NCBI RefSeq assembly: GCF_014644455.1
Contig: NZ_BMKS01000015.1
Location: 1-64,000 of the forward strand
Origin: Caldovatus sediminis
GTDB taxonomy: Bacteria; Pseudomonadota; Alphaproteobacteria; Acetobacterales; Acetobacteraceae
Length of the DNA: 64,000 nucleotides
Direction of reading: 5' to 3'
A program made the translations under genes and the position numbers. A model generated the notes under the pieces. It made no database searches. It had not been told where the DNA came from and saw only the letters and a list, made by a program, of their open reading frames with translations. Position 1 is the first letter of the stretch, and each line of letters starts with the position of its first letter. Below are positions 54,568-63,597 of the stretch, piece after piece.

Positions 54568-55065
54568 ATGGGCATTCGCGCCTTCCACCACGTCGCCTAT
54601 CGCTGCCGCGATTCCGAGGTGACGCGGCGGTTCTACGAGGACTTCCTCGGCCTCGAACTCGCCGGCGCGCTGGACATCCGCACCACCCAGACCGGGCGGC
54701 AGACCAAGGTGCTGCACACCTTCTTCCGCCTCGGCGACGGCACCTTCCTCGCCTTCTTCGAGGCGCCGGACCGGGACTTCGACTTCAAGGACCAGCACGA
54801 CTTCGACCTCCACGTGGCGATGGAGGTCGGGAGCGAGGAGGAGCTGCAGCGCATGCTCGAGCGCGGCCGCGCGCTCGGGATCGAGACGCGCGGCCCGAGC
54901 GACCACGGCGCCATGCGTTCGATCTACTTCCGCGACCCGAACGGCTATGTGGCGGAGCTGACGGTGAAGAAGCCCGGGCACGACGCGGCGATGGACCCGC
55001 GCCGCAACGGCGCGCGCGCCACGCTCGACCGCTGGCAGGCGGAGAAGGCGGCGGCGGGGCGGTAG
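54568..55065 (+). CDS. VOC/glyoxalase-fold protein
   Basis: This 165-residue protein has paired beta-alpha-beta-beta-beta modules: FHHVAYRCRDSEVTRRFYED with FLGLEL, then GDGTFLAFFEAPD, DLHVAMEVGSEEEL, and SIYFRDPNGYVAELTVKK. His8 region, Glu of FFE, His of LHV and Glu of AELT are the likely metal ligands of a glyoxalase or extradiol dioxygenase-type enzyme. The exact reaction is not clear from sequence. It lies right after a glutathione transferase gene. Confidence 0.88.
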   Translation: MGIRAFHHVAYRCRDSEVTRRFYEDFLGLELAGALDIRTTQTGRQTKVLHTFFRLGDGTFLAFFEAPDRDFDFKDQHDFDLHVAMEVGSEEELQRMLERGRALGIETRGPSDHGAMRSIYFRDPNGYVAELTVKKPGHDAAMDPRRNGARATLDRWQAEKAAAGR

Positions 55066-55089
55066 CGCCCGCCCGCGCGCCGCGCCGCG

Positions 55090-55551
55090 CTACTCGGCCG
55101 GCGCGAGGCTCTTGATCAGGTCGAAGACGCGCTTGCGCACCGCCGGATCGGTGATGCGGTAGTAGGCGCGCACCAGCTCCAGCGTCTCGCGCCGGTGCAG
55201 CGTGTCGTCGTCGAAGCCTTCCTGCGCCTCGGACAGGCCGTAGCCGCCGCTGCGGCGCCCGCCCACGGCGGGATTGGCGCCCATGGCGTCGGGCATGTCG
55301 TCGAAGAAGAAGCTCACGGGCACGTCGAGCACGCGGGCGAGGTCGAACAGCCGGCTGGCGCCGATCCGGTTCACCCCCCGCTCGTACTTCTGCACCTGCT
55401 GGAAGGTGAGGCCGAGCGCCTCGCCCAGCTTCTCCTGGCTCATGCCGAGAAGGGTGCGCCGCAGCCGGACGCGGCTGCCCACGTGCACGTCGATCGGGCT
55501 CGGGCGGTGCTCGCGCTCGCTCGTCGCGTTGCGCTCTGCCACTTCCTCCAT
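55090..55551 (-). CDS. Xre-family regulator (lnt-linked)
   Basis: This 153-residue protein has an HTH_3 domain: VGSRVRLRRTLLGMSQEKLG, LTFQQVQKYERGVNRIGASR, LFDLARVLDVPVSFFFDDMP. A C-terminal part ends YYRITDPAVRKRVFDLIKSL, which is a pattern typical of a conserved alphaproteobacterial regulator found beside lnt. ATG 55551 has GGAGAG five bases upstream; GTG 55557 is an alternative. The target genes are not evident from the sequence. Confidence 0.9.
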   Translation of the reverse strand: MEEVAERNATSEREHRPSPIDVHVGSRVRLRRTLLGMSQEKLGEALGLTFQQVQKYERGVNRIGASRLFDLARVLDVPVSFFFDDMPDAMGANPAVGGRRSGGYGLSEAQEGFDDDTLHRRETLELVRAYYRITDPAVRKRVFDLIKSLAPAE

Positions 55552-55678
55552 GAGCACTCTCCGCCTCCGCCGTTCTGGCGATCCGCCCTGCCGCTGCAGA
55601 TTCCGGCGGCGAGTCTCGCAGGACTCGACGTCCGATCCGCACGTCAGCGTTGCGGCCGCATGCTTGCAAGCCTAGGTC

Positions 55679-55707
55679 CGAGTAACGCTATGTCGCTGGT
55701 CTGTCAA
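55679..55707 (-). promoter_or_regulatory. Possible promoter upstream of the lnt-linked Xre gene
   Basis: A perfect -35 box TTGACA lies at 55707-55702 on the minus strand. Seventeen bases on, TACTCG (55684-55679) is only a weak -10 match. It is about 130 nt before the Xre start codon in a locally AT-richer stretch. Confidence 0.35.
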
Positions 55708-55777
55708 CTCTTTTGAGAAATCTCGGCGTTCGAGACAGCCCGTGGTGGCGAGAGCCGTGCCGGAGAATATTCAAGAT

Positions 55778-57337
55778 TCAATCTCGCCGCGCCCGCCGGG
55801 CCAGCCACCACCCCAGGGCGAAGCTGAAGGACGCAAGCCCTGCGGGGATCGCCAACCCCAGATGGGCGAACGCCGTCGCTACACGCGGCGCGGGCAATCG
55901 CGCCGCGACCACACCCGTCTCGCCGAGGCCGAGCCGCGCCTGCACGCGGCCGAGCGAATCATAGACGGCCGAGATCCCGGTCTGCGCCGCCCGCGCCAGC
56001 GGCAGGCCCTCCTCCACCGCGCGCAGCCGCGCCGCGGCGAGATGCTGGTAGGGCCCGGCCGAGAGGCCGAACCAGGCGTCGTTGGTGACGTTCACCAGCC
56101 ATTCCGGCCGCGGATTCGGCGTCACCGCGCCGGGGAAGATCACCTCGTAGCAGATCAGCGCGCCGAAGGGCGGCAGGAGCGAGGGCGCGAGGGTCACGCG
56201 GCCGGGCCCGGGGCTGATGTCCATCGCCATCGGCACCACCCGCACCGGCAGCAGGCCGCGCAGCGGCATGTACTCGCCGAAGGGCACCAGATGCGCCTTG
56301 TCGTAGCCCCCCGTGACCCGGCCCTCGGAGTCGACCGCGAGCAGGCTGTTGTAGATGTCGCGCGGCCGGCCGTCCGGCCCCCACTCGACCCGCAGCGTGC
56401 CGGCGAGCAGCACCGCCCCGGGCGGCAGCCGCGCGGCGATCAGGCGCCGCGCCTCGGCGTCCTCGGCGAGGCGGAAGGGGCTCGCCGTCTCCGGCCAGAC
56501 CACCACGATCCGCTCGCCGGGGGCGAGGTCGGGCAGCAGCCGCGCGACCGCCGATTCCGTCAGGTCGAGGTAGCGGCGGAAGATCGGCAGCCGCGTCTCC
56601 TGCCGCCACTTCAGGTCCTGCGGCACGTTGCCCTGGACGAGGACGACCCGCCAGGGCGGGTTCGCGCGCGGCCCGTCGGGGTCCGCCATCCCCAGCCGCA
56701 CCGCGCCGAGCAGGCCGAACAGCGCGAGGCCCGCAACCGCCCCGCCCGCCAGCACGCGCCAGCCGCCGCCCGCCATCGGCAGCCCGGCGAGCAGCAGCGT
56801 CGCGAGGCCGAGGCCGTGCACCCCGATCCAGGCGGCGCCCTGGATCGGCACCGCGTCGAAGGCCCAGACCGTGCCGATCAGGTTCCACGGGAAGCCGGTG
56901 AGCAGCACGCCGCGCAGCATCTCGGCCAGGATGAAGCCGCCGGCGAAGACGAGCAGCCGCGGCCAGCCCGGCGCGGCGCGCCAGGCGAGCGCCGCCGGCG
57001 CCGCGACGAACAGGCCGAGCGGCAGCGCGATCGCCGGCACCGCGATCGGCACCAGCCACCAGAAGCGCTCGACCTCGGTGAGGATGGCGTGGGTGATCCA
57101 GTAGAGCCCCCCCGCGAAGTGCCCCCAGCCCCAGAGGAGGCCGATCAGCGCCGCCCGCCGCGCGCTCGGCGCGGCGCCGACCAGGGCGAGCAGCCCGGGG
57201 ATCGAGACCAGCAGCACCGGCACCGCGTGCACCGGCGGCAGGGCGAGCGCCGCGAGCAGGCCGAGGCCGAAGGCGAGCAGCAGCGCCCGCCGGGGCGGCA
57301 GCGCCGCGATCCGGCGGAGGAGGCGGGCGGGGATCAC
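55778..57337 (-). CDS. lnt: Apolipoprotein N-acyltransferase
   Basis: This 519-residue protein has N-terminal membrane spans (residues about 12-210) and a periplasmic nitrilase-like domain with catalytic Glu283 (WPETASPF), Lys347 (YDKAHLVPFGEY) and Cys396 (ALICYEVIFP). It ends with a final membrane helix near the C-terminus. It adds the third acyl chain to lipoproteins, the step before Lol export. I use GTG 57337, since the sequence upstream is not membrane-like and lies over a neighbouring gene's region. The usual length is 500-530. Confidence 0.93.
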   Translation of the reverse strand: MIPARLLRRIAALPPRRALLLAFGLGLLAALALPPVHAVPVLLVSIPGLLALVGAAPSARRAALIGLLWGWGHFAGGLYWITHAILTEVERFWWLVPIAVPAIALPLGLFVAAPAALAWRAAPGWPRLLVFAGGFILAEMLRGVLLTGFPWNLIGTVWAFDAVPIQGAAWIGVHGLGLATLLLAGLPMAGGGWRVLAGGAVAGLALFGLLGAVRLGMADPDGPRANPPWRVVLVQGNVPQDLKWRQETRLPIFRRYLDLTESAVARLLPDLAPGERIVVVWPETASPFRLAEDAEARRLIAARLPPGAVLLAGTLRVEWGPDGRPRDIYNSLLAVDSEGRVTGGYDKAHLVPFGEYMPLRGLLPVRVVPMAMDISPGPGRVTLAPSLLPPFGALICYEVIFPGAVTPNPRPEWLVNVTNDAWFGLSAGPYQHLAAARLRAVEEGLPLARAAQTGISAVYDSLGRVQARLGLGETGVVAARLPAPRVATAFAHLGLAIPAGLASFSFALGWWLARRARRD

Positions 57338-57446
57338 GCCCGGGGCGTTACCCGCCGCCCCGCCTCGCGGCAAGGAACCGGGGCGCGGCGCCGGCGCGGC
57401 GGGCCCGGCGTCCGCCGGGCCGCAGCCGCCAGCCTGCCCGGGCGCG

Positions 57447-58169
57447 TCACGCCAGCCCGCCATTGATCGAGATGCACTGCCCGGTGATGTAGCCGGCGCG
57501 GTCCGAGGCGAGGAAGGCGACCAGCTCCGCCACCTCCTCCGGCCGCCCGGCGCGCCGCGCGGGCACCATCTTGGCGATCCTCTCCCGCGTCAGCCCGGCC
57601 GCCTCCACCGCGGGGCTCTCGATGATGCCGGGGGCGACCGCGTTCACCGTCACGCCGCGCGGCGCGCATTCCAGCGACAGGGCGCGCACGGCGCCGATCA
57701 GCCCGGCCTTCGCCGCGGCGTAGTTCGCCTGGCCGCGGTTGCCCATGATGGCGGAGAGCGAGGACATCGCCACGATCCGCCCCCAGCGCGTGCCGATCAT
57801 CGGCAGCAGCAGCGGGCGCGCGACGTGGAAGAAGCCGTCGAGCGAGACGGCGATCACGTGGCGCCACTGCGCCGCGCTCATGCCCGCCATCGGCGCATCG
57901 TCGTGCGCGCCGGCATTGTGCACGAGAATCTGGACGGGGCCGTCCTCGAGCAGCCGCTCCGCCGCGGCGGCGGTCGCCGCCGCCTCGGTGAGGTCGAAGG
58001 CCACCGCCTCGGCACTGCCGCCGCCGGCGCGGATCGCCGCCGCGACCGCCTCGGCGCGCGCCGGGTTGGCGTGGCCGTGCACCAGCACATGCGCGCCCTG
58101 CGCCGCCAGGGCGTGCGCGATCGCCGCGCCGATCGGGCTGCCGCCGCCGGTGACCAGCGCGCGCCGCAT
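57447..58169 (-). CDS. 3-Oxoacyl-ACP reductase (FabG/ApeQ-like)
   Basis: This 240-residue SDR has cofactor motif TGGGSPIG (7-14), NAG (85-87), catalytic Ser137, Tyr150, Lys154 (NYAAAKAG), and C-terminal YITGQCISINGGLA. In aryl-polyene clusters the equivalent enzyme (ApeQ) reduces the keto group after each chain extension. It is the last gene of a tightly packed minus-strand operon whose other members are a ketosynthase, chain-length factor and dehydratase, which supports that role. Confidence 0.88.
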   Translation of the reverse strand: MRRALVTGGGSPIGAAIAHALAAQGAHVLVHGHANPARAEAVAAAIRAGGGSAEAVAFDLTEAAATAAAAERLLEDGPVQILVHNAGAHDDAPMAGMSAAQWRHVIAVSLDGFFHVARPLLLPMIGTRWGRIVAMSSLSAIMGNRGQANYAAAKAGLIGAVRALSLECAPRGVTVNAVAPGIIESPAVEAAGLTRERIAKMVPARRAGRPEEVAELVAFLASDRAGYITGQCISINGGLA

Positions 58170-58178
58170 CTCCCCTCC

Positions 58179-58658
58179 CTACTCCCCCGGCAGGATGATC
58201 GCGGCCTGGCCGGCGAGCAGGCGCCGCCCCCCGCCCTCGACCGCGAAGCGGTAGATGAAGCCGCGCGCCTCCGCGGCAAGGGCCTCGGCGGTGACGAGCA
58301 GCGGCCCGGGCAGATCGTCGAGCCGCTCGGCCGCGATCTCCACCCCGCGCAGGCTGGAGAGGAAGCCCGCCGGCTGCGCCCGCCCGGACGCGCGCAGCGC
58401 CCCGTGCGCCGCCATCGCCTGCAGCGCGTACTCGACGCCGCAGATCGCGGGCAGCGCGCCGGCGCGCCGCAGCGGGTTGCGCGGATCGCGGTGCGACAGG
58501 GCGAGGGCGGCGATGCGCACGCCGTCCCAGGCGGCGATGGCGTCGAGCAGGCACATCGCGCCCCGGTGCGGCACCAGGCGCCGCACCGCCGCGCCATCGA
58601 GCAGGGGCGGCGTCGGCGGGATGCCCGGCGCCAGGCCGGACGCGCCTTCGCTCAGCAT
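58179..58658 (-). CDS. 3-Hydroxyacyl-ACP dehydratase, ApeP-like hot-dog protein
   Basis: This 159-residue protein carries a hot-dog fold with the likely catalytic His in RRLVPHRGAMCLLD and the acidic partner in AICGVEYALQAMAAHGAL, matching the ApeP/FabA-Z-like dehydratases of aryl-polyene clusters. It would remove water after ketoreduction to build the conjugated chain. ATG 58658 overlaps the stop of the chain-length factor gene by 7 nt. Confidence 0.85.
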   Translation of the reverse strand: MLSEGASGLAPGIPPTPPLLDGAAVRRLVPHRGAMCLLDAIAAWDGVRIAALALSHRDPRNPLRRAGALPAICGVEYALQAMAAHGALRASGRAQPAGFLSSLRGVEIAAERLDDLPGPLLVTAEALAAEARGFIYRFAVEGGGRRLLAGQAAIILPGE

Positions 58659-59443
58659 GGCGCGACCGCGATCTCGACGCGGCCATCCTCGAGCATCGGC
58701 AGCATGAGCCGCGCCACCTCGCGCCGCGCCAGGGCGCGCAGCAGGGGCAGGGCGCGCGCCGCCGGATTGCCCGCGGCCAGCACCTCGAGCCCGGTCGCGG
58801 CCGGCGGCGGCGGCGGCGCGGGCTCCGCCCGGTAGCGGATGTCGAGCCGGGCAAGGGCGCCCTGCCCCGGCGGCGCCAGCACCAGTCCCGCCGCGAAGGG
58901 CGCCACGGTCGGGCGGCAGCCCGCCAGCGGCTCGTCGAGCGGCGCGTCGTAGGCGCAGAACAGCACGGTCGCGCCGGTGGCGGCGACGCGGGCGGCGGCG
59001 TGCAGCAGCCCCGCGGCGAAGACCTGGTCGTACCCGCCGACCGAGACCGAGGGCCGGGTCGAGCCGACCGCGATGCCCCAGTACCCGGCCGCGGCGTTGT
59101 GCACGGAGTTGTGGAACTGCGTCGGCGAGATCGCCCCCTCCGGCGCGCTCAGCGCCTCGAGGATCGCGCCCACCACCTGCCCGTCGCCGTTCGAGGAGGC
59201 GAAGACCGTCTCCAGGGAGGCGGGCGCGCGCCCGCTCGCGGCGGCGGCCTCGGACGCGGCGGCGAGCGCCAGGCGGACCGCCGGCGAGGTGCGCCGCCGC
59301 TCGGTCGCCGGCAGCGCGGCGGGCGGCGGCAGGGCGAGGGGCGCCGGCGCGTAGGGCGCGGCGCCGGCGAGGACGGGCGCGCTCGCCGCCCAGCCGGGCA
59401 GGCCGGGTCCCAGCACCGCGACGCCGACGACCGCGACCCTCAC
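58652..59443 (-). CDS. Beta-ketoacyl synthase chain-length factor (ApeC-like)
   Basis: This 263-residue, thiolase-like protein has FASSNGDGQVVGAILEALSA and PTQFHNSVHNAAAGYWGIAV, the signature of the small ketosynthase-like chain-length factors (PF13723) of aryl-polyene clusters. It has no active-site Cys in the usual position and pairs with a ketosynthase to set chain length. GTG 59443 overlaps the ketosynthase stop (GTGA), so the two subunits are probably made in equal amounts. Confidence 0.85.
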   Translation of the reverse strand: MRVAVVGVAVLGPGLPGWAASAPVLAGAAPYAPAPLALPPPAALPATERRRTSPAVRLALAAASEAAAASGRAPASLETVFASSNGDGQVVGAILEALSAPEGAISPTQFHNSVHNAAAGYWGIAVGSTRPSVSVGGYDQVFAAGLLHAAARVAATGATVLFCAYDAPLDEPLAGCRPTVAPFAAGLVLAPPGQGALARLDIRYRAEPAPPPPPAATGLEVLAAGNPAARALPLLRALARREVARLMLPMLEDGRVEIAVAPC

Positions 59444-60645
59444 GCGGGGAGCCGCCCGATCACCAGGGCGCAATTGTTGCCGCCGAAGCCGAAGGAGTTG
59501 GAGAGCACGCGGTCCAGGCGGGGAACCTCGCGGTTCTCGGCGAGGACGGCGCTCTCGAAGCCCGGATCGGCCCGCTCGATGCCGAGGCAGCCGGGGATCA
59601 GCCCCTCCTCGACGCAGAGCGCGGCGATCGTCGCCTCGAGCGCGCCGGAGGCGCCGAGCGCGTGGCCGGACCAGCCCTTGGTGGAGGAGCAGGGCACGCC
59701 GCGCGGCCCGAACACGGCCGCCACCGCCCGGTCCTCCATCGCGTCGTTGGCGCGCGTGCCGGTGCCGTGCAGGTTGACGTAGCCGATCTCGCGCGGCGCG
59801 AGGCCCGCCGCCTCCAGCGCGGCGCGCATCGCCGCCGCCGCGCCGAGCCCCTCCGGATGCGGCGAGGACATGTGGTGCCCGTCGGTCGAGGCGCCGGCGC
59901 CGAGCAGGGCGAGGCCGCCGCGCATGCCCGCGCGCGGGCGCTCCAGCAGCGCGAAGGCCGCCGCCTCGCCGATCGAGATGCCGTCGCGGTCCGCCGCGCA
60001 GGGCCGCGTCGGGCCGCCGCGCGCGAGCAGCTCGAGCGAGGCGAAGCCGTGCAGCGTCATCCGGCAGAGCGTGTCCACCCCGCCGACCACCGCGGCGTCC
60101 GCCACCCCCGCCGCGATCAGCGCCGCCGCGTCGAGCCAGGCGCGCGCGCCGGAGGTGCAGGCGGTGGAGACCACCATCGCCGGGCCGCGCAGCCCGAGCC
60201 GCGCGCGGACGTAGCGCGGCAGCGCGTAGAGGTCGTGGGTGTGCTCGAAGTCGAAGTCGGCGGGGAGCCGGCCCTCGGCGTCGCGGCGGCGATAGGCCTG
60301 CTCGGTCTCCTCGATCCCGGCGGTGGAGGTGCCGAGGACGACGGCGATGCGCTCGGCGCCGTGGCGCTCGCGCGCCTCCGCGACCGCCTCGGCGAAGCCG
60401 TCGGCGCGCAGGGCCAGCTCGGCGAGGCGGTTGTTGCGGCAGGCGAAGCGCGCCAGCGGCGCGGGCAGCGCGACCTCCTCCAGCCCGCGCACGCGGCCGA
60501 CCCAGATGCCCTCCGGCGCGCCGGGCAGGTCGCAGGGGGCGAGGCCGCCGCGGCGCGCGCGCAGCGCCGCGCGTGTGGCGTCGAGGCCGACGCCCATGGC
60601 GCTGACCGCGGTGTGGGCGGCGATGCTCAGCGGGGGCTGGCGCAT
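59440..60645 (-). CDS. Beta-ketoacyl-ACP synthase (ApeO-like)
   Basis: This 401-residue ketosynthase has the Cys-His-His set: Cys163 (VSTACTSGAR), His293 (NLHGTGTRAND) and His328 with Lys323 (KGWSGHALGASG), plus the Gly-rich C-terminus SFGFGGNN. It condenses malonyl-ACP with the growing acyl chain. Its partner is the chain-length factor encoded by the overlapping next gene. Confidence 0.92.
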   Translation of the reverse strand: MRQPPLSIAAHTAVSAMGVGLDATRAALRARRGGLAPCDLPGAPEGIWVGRVRGLEEVALPAPLARFACRNNRLAELALRADGFAEAVAEARERHGAERIAVVLGTSTAGIEETEQAYRRRDAEGRLPADFDFEHTHDLYALPRYVRARLGLRGPAMVVSTACTSGARAWLDAAALIAAGVADAAVVGGVDTLCRMTLHGFASLELLARGGPTRPCAADRDGISIGEAAAFALLERPRAGMRGGLALLGAGASTDGHHMSSPHPEGLGAAAAMRAALEAAGLAPREIGYVNLHGTGTRANDAMEDRAVAAVFGPRGVPCSSTKGWSGHALGASGALEATIAALCVEEGLIPGCLGIERADPGFESAVLAENREVPRLDRVLSNSFGFGGNNCALVIGRLPA

Positions 60646-60652
60646 GCGGCGG

Positions 60653-63025
60653 TCAGGAGGGCGCCCGCGCCGCCGGGACCAGCGTGGCGGCGAGCGCCGC
60701 GGCGCAGGCGGTGCCGATCGCCACCGTCAGCCCGATCGCGCGCAGCACCGGCGTCGCGCAGAAGGCCAGCAGGCCGAAGGTGAGCAGGGTGGTGAGGGTG
60801 CAATGGACGACCGATCCCAGCGCCCGGGCCCGCTCCTCCACGGGCTCGCCAGCGGAACGGGCGACGAACAAGGCATAGTCCATGCCCACGCCGGCCAGCA
60901 AGAGCAGCGAGACCAGGTGGAACAGGGCGAATCGTTCCCCGAGCAGCGCGAGCCCGGCGAGGGTGAGCAGCACGGCGCCGGCAAGCGGCGCCGCGGTGCG
61001 CAGCGCCGCAGCGGGGCCGCCCAGGCCGGCGGCCAGCAGGCCAAGGACGATCGCCGCGCCGACACCGCACCACAGCAGGGCCTGGCGGGTGGCGGCATCC
61101 ACCAGGGCCTGGGTCTCCGCCTTCGCCTCCACGACGAGCAGCCCTGGCAGGCGCAGCGCCGCGAGCGCGGCGCGCAGCGCCTCCGGCTCGCGCAGGTCGT
61201 TCGGCACGGCCAGCGCCTGCCAGCCCCGGCCGTCGGGCAGCGGGGCGAGCAGCGGGGCGAGGCGGGCGGCGAGCAGCGATCCGGCCTCGCCGCCGGCGAG
61301 GTCGGCGCGCGTCAGGGGCGGCAGGGTCCGGCTGGCCTCGACGTCGGCGAGGAAGCGGTCGAAGGCGGTGGGGCGGAAGGGCAGGCCCGCCGCGGCCGCG
61401 GCGAGGCGCGCGCGCAGCGTCGCGGCATCGGGCAGGGCGGCCTGGCGGGCGCGCTGGGTGCGCTCGCTCGGCAGGTAGCGGCTCGGCAGGTCGAGGCCGC
61501 CCAGCGCGCCGCGCGCGACGAGGGGGGCCAGCGCCTCGCCGATGCGTTCCGCGCCCTGCAGAGCCGCCTCCGCCGTGGGCGCGGCGAGCGCGACCAGCAC
61601 GCCGACGTCCGGCGCGCCGAGCTGGCGGCGCAGCTCGCCGTCCAGCGCGCGCTGCGCCGCCGGGACGGGGCTGAGTGCGGCAAGGTCGTCCTCCGCCGGC
61701 GGGCCGCCGATCGCGACCAGGTACAGCGCGGCGCCGGCGAGCAGCGCCCAGGCGACGCCGCGCCGGCGCGGCAGCGCCAGCAGCGCGCGCGCCAGCGGCG
61801 GCGGCAGGGCGCGCGCCTCGATGCCCGCCGCCGGCGGGACGAGGCGCGGCAGCAGCAGGCGCGTGACCAGCGCGCTCGTCGGCAGGCCGAGGGCCGCGAA
61901 CAGGCCGAGCTGCGCGAGGCCCGGCACGTCGGAGAGAACCATCGCGGTGAGCCCCGCGGCGGCGGCGAGCGAGGCCAGGCGCAGCGTCGGCCAGACGCGC
62001 CGCGCGGTCTCCGCCAGCGACTCGCCGGGACGGCGCTGCGTCACCAGGAGGATGGGGTAGTCGGCGGTCACGCCGAGCATGGTCATGCCGAAGCCGAGCG
62101 CGGCGCCGTGGATCTCGCCGAACGCCGCCGCCACCGCCGTGGCGCCCGCGAGCACGCCAGCGGCGAGCGGCACCGCCGCGAGCAGGAGCATCAGCGGCGT
62201 GCGGAAGCGCCAGAGCAGGAAGGCCGCGAGCAGCGCCGCGGAGAGGGCCGAGATCATGGCGAGATCGGCGCGGATCGCCGCCGCCGCCTCGGCCGCGAAG
62301 ACGCCCGGGCCGCTGACCAGGAGGCGCGCGCCCGGCGCCGGCTCCGCCGCGGCGAAGGCGGCGCGCAGCGCGGCCACCGCCTCGCGCTGCGCCTCCGTGT
62401 CCAGCCCCGTGGCGGCGGTGCGGGCGATCAAGAGCGCGCGCTCGCCGGTCCCGGACGGCGGCGGATCGGCGAACCACACGCCGGCGCGCAGCGCGACCGT
62501 GCTGCCCGCGGTCCAGGCGCGCAGCAGCTCCACGAACGCGCCCACCGGATCGGCGAAGCCGATGCGCGCGAGCAGCGGCGAGGCGGCGCCGCGCAGCCCG
62601 TCGAGCAGCGCCTCGAGCCGCGCGCGCAGCGCCGGCGTCTCGAACAGCGCCGGCGTGACCGCGGGGGAAAGGAGGTAGCGGTGGCGGAACAGGAGTTCCT
62701 GCTCGGCCTCGGCGATCCCCTCCGTGCCGTTGCCGACGAAGGCGAAGCGGCCGGAGGCGCGCAGCGCCTCGCCGAGCGCGCGCGAGAGCCGCGCCAGCTC
62801 CGGCACCGGCGCGCCCTCGATGCCGACGAGCAGCAGCGTGGTGGCCGCGCCGGTGCGCAGCTCGCGCAGCAGGAAGGCGCTGGCCTCGCTGCGCGGCGGC
62901 GGCAGGAAGCCGGCCATGTCGGTGGTGACGCCGACCGCGCGCAGCACCGCCGCGTTCGCCGCGCCGAGCAGGGCGAGGACGGCGAGCAGCGGCAGCAGGC
63001 GGCGCAGGCCGGCCGGCGCCCTCAC
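60653..63025 (-). CDS. MMPL/RND-family exporter of the polyene cluster
   Basis: This 790-residue protein has two similar halves, each with a first membrane helix, a large periplasmic loop and a cluster of about five helices (first half near residues 260-400, including GMTMLGVTADYPILLVTQRR; second half near 640-790, including LLLLAGVGMDYALFVARS). The Asp-Tyr pair in both halves is the proton-relay signature of MMPL transporters. It probably moves the polyene lipid across the inner membrane. GTG 63025 overlaps the LolA-like stop (GTGA). Confidence 0.88.
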   Translation of the reverse strand: MRAPAGLRRLLPLLAVLALLGAANAAVLRAVGVTTDMAGFLPPPRSEASAFLLRELRTGAATTLLLVGIEGAPVPELARLSRALGEALRASGRFAFVGNGTEGIAEAEQELLFRHRYLLSPAVTPALFETPALRARLEALLDGLRGAASPLLARIGFADPVGAFVELLRAWTAGSTVALRAGVWFADPPPSGTGERALLIARTAATGLDTEAQREAVAALRAAFAAAEPAPGARLLVSGPGVFAAEAAAAIRADLAMISALSAALLAAFLLWRFRTPLMLLLAAVPLAAGVLAGATAVAAAFGEIHGAALGFGMTMLGVTADYPILLVTQRRPGESLAETARRVWPTLRLASLAAAAGLTAMVLSDVPGLAQLGLFAALGLPTSALVTRLLLPRLVPPAAGIEARALPPPLARALLALPRRRGVAWALLAGAALYLVAIGGPPAEDDLAALSPVPAAQRALDGELRRQLGAPDVGVLVALAAPTAEAALQGAERIGEALAPLVARGALGGLDLPSRYLPSERTQRARQAALPDAATLRARLAAAAAGLPFRPTAFDRFLADVEASRTLPPLTRADLAGGEAGSLLAARLAPLLAPLPDGRGWQALAVPNDLREPEALRAALAALRLPGLLVVEAKAETQALVDAATRQALLWCGVGAAIVLGLLAAGLGGPAAALRTAAPLAGAVLLTLAGLALLGERFALFHLVSLLLLAGVGMDYALFVARSAGEPVEERARALGSVVHCTLTTLLTFGLLAFCATPVLRAIGLTVAIGTACAAALAATLVPAARAPS

Positions 63026-63597
63026 CGCGCCGGCTCGATGCGCATGCGGGTGAAGCCGCCGCCGTGCTGCGACTCCACGCCGAGGATCGCCGCCCCGCGC
63101 CCGGTCAGCGCCACCCGCTGCACGGCGGCGAGCACGCGCCCGGAGAGCGGCGTCAGGACCAGGGTCCAGCGGCCCGCGGGGTCGCCCTCGAAGGCGACCG
63201 CGTAGTGGCGGCGCAGCGCGGCGAGGTCGCCGGCCAGGGTGGCGCGGATCGCCTCGACCAGCGGGCGGATCTCGGGCGAGCGGTCGAGGCTCAGCACCTG
63301 CCGCGTGCCCTGCAGCGGCCGCTCCAGCGTCAGCAGGTCGCCCTCGACGCGCAGCACCTCCTCGATGGGCGCGGTGGTGCGCTTCTCCAGCCGGTCGGGC
63401 GCCTGCCAGGAGAGCGTGCCGCGCGAGAGGAGCGGCCGGTCGAGCTCCGGCATCTCCTTCTCCTCGACGAAGGCGGCGCGGCTCGCGCGGATCGCGGCGA
63501 AGGCGCGCATCAGCGCCTCGAGCGGCGCCTCGGCGCGGGCGGCGCGGGCGAGCGCGGCGAGGATCAGCGCGGCGCAGCAGCTTCGGCGGCGGGGCAT
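63022..63597 (-). CDS. LolA-like periplasmic carrier protein of the polyene cluster
   Basis: This 191-residue protein has a signal peptide (MPRRRSCCAALILAALARAA, cleavage near ARA-EA). The mature part has FAAIRASRAAFVEEKEMPEL, LSRGTLSWQAPDRLEK and VLRVEGDLLTLERP, which is the half-barrel pattern of LolA-related carriers (DUF/LolA_like) found next to MMPL exporters in aryl-polyene operons. It likely shuttles the lipid-linked polyene through the periplasm. ATG 63597 overlaps the upstream gene by 34 nt. Confidence 0.82.
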   Translation of the reverse strand: MPRRRSCCAALILAALARAARAEAPLEALMRAFAAIRASRAAFVEEKEMPELDRPLLSRGTLSWQAPDRLEKRTTAPIEEVLRVEGDLLTLERPLQGTRQVLSLDRSPEIRPLVEAIRATLAGDLAALRRHYAVAFEGDPAGRWTLVLTPLSGRVLAAVQRVALTGRGAAILGVESQHGGGFTRMRIEPAR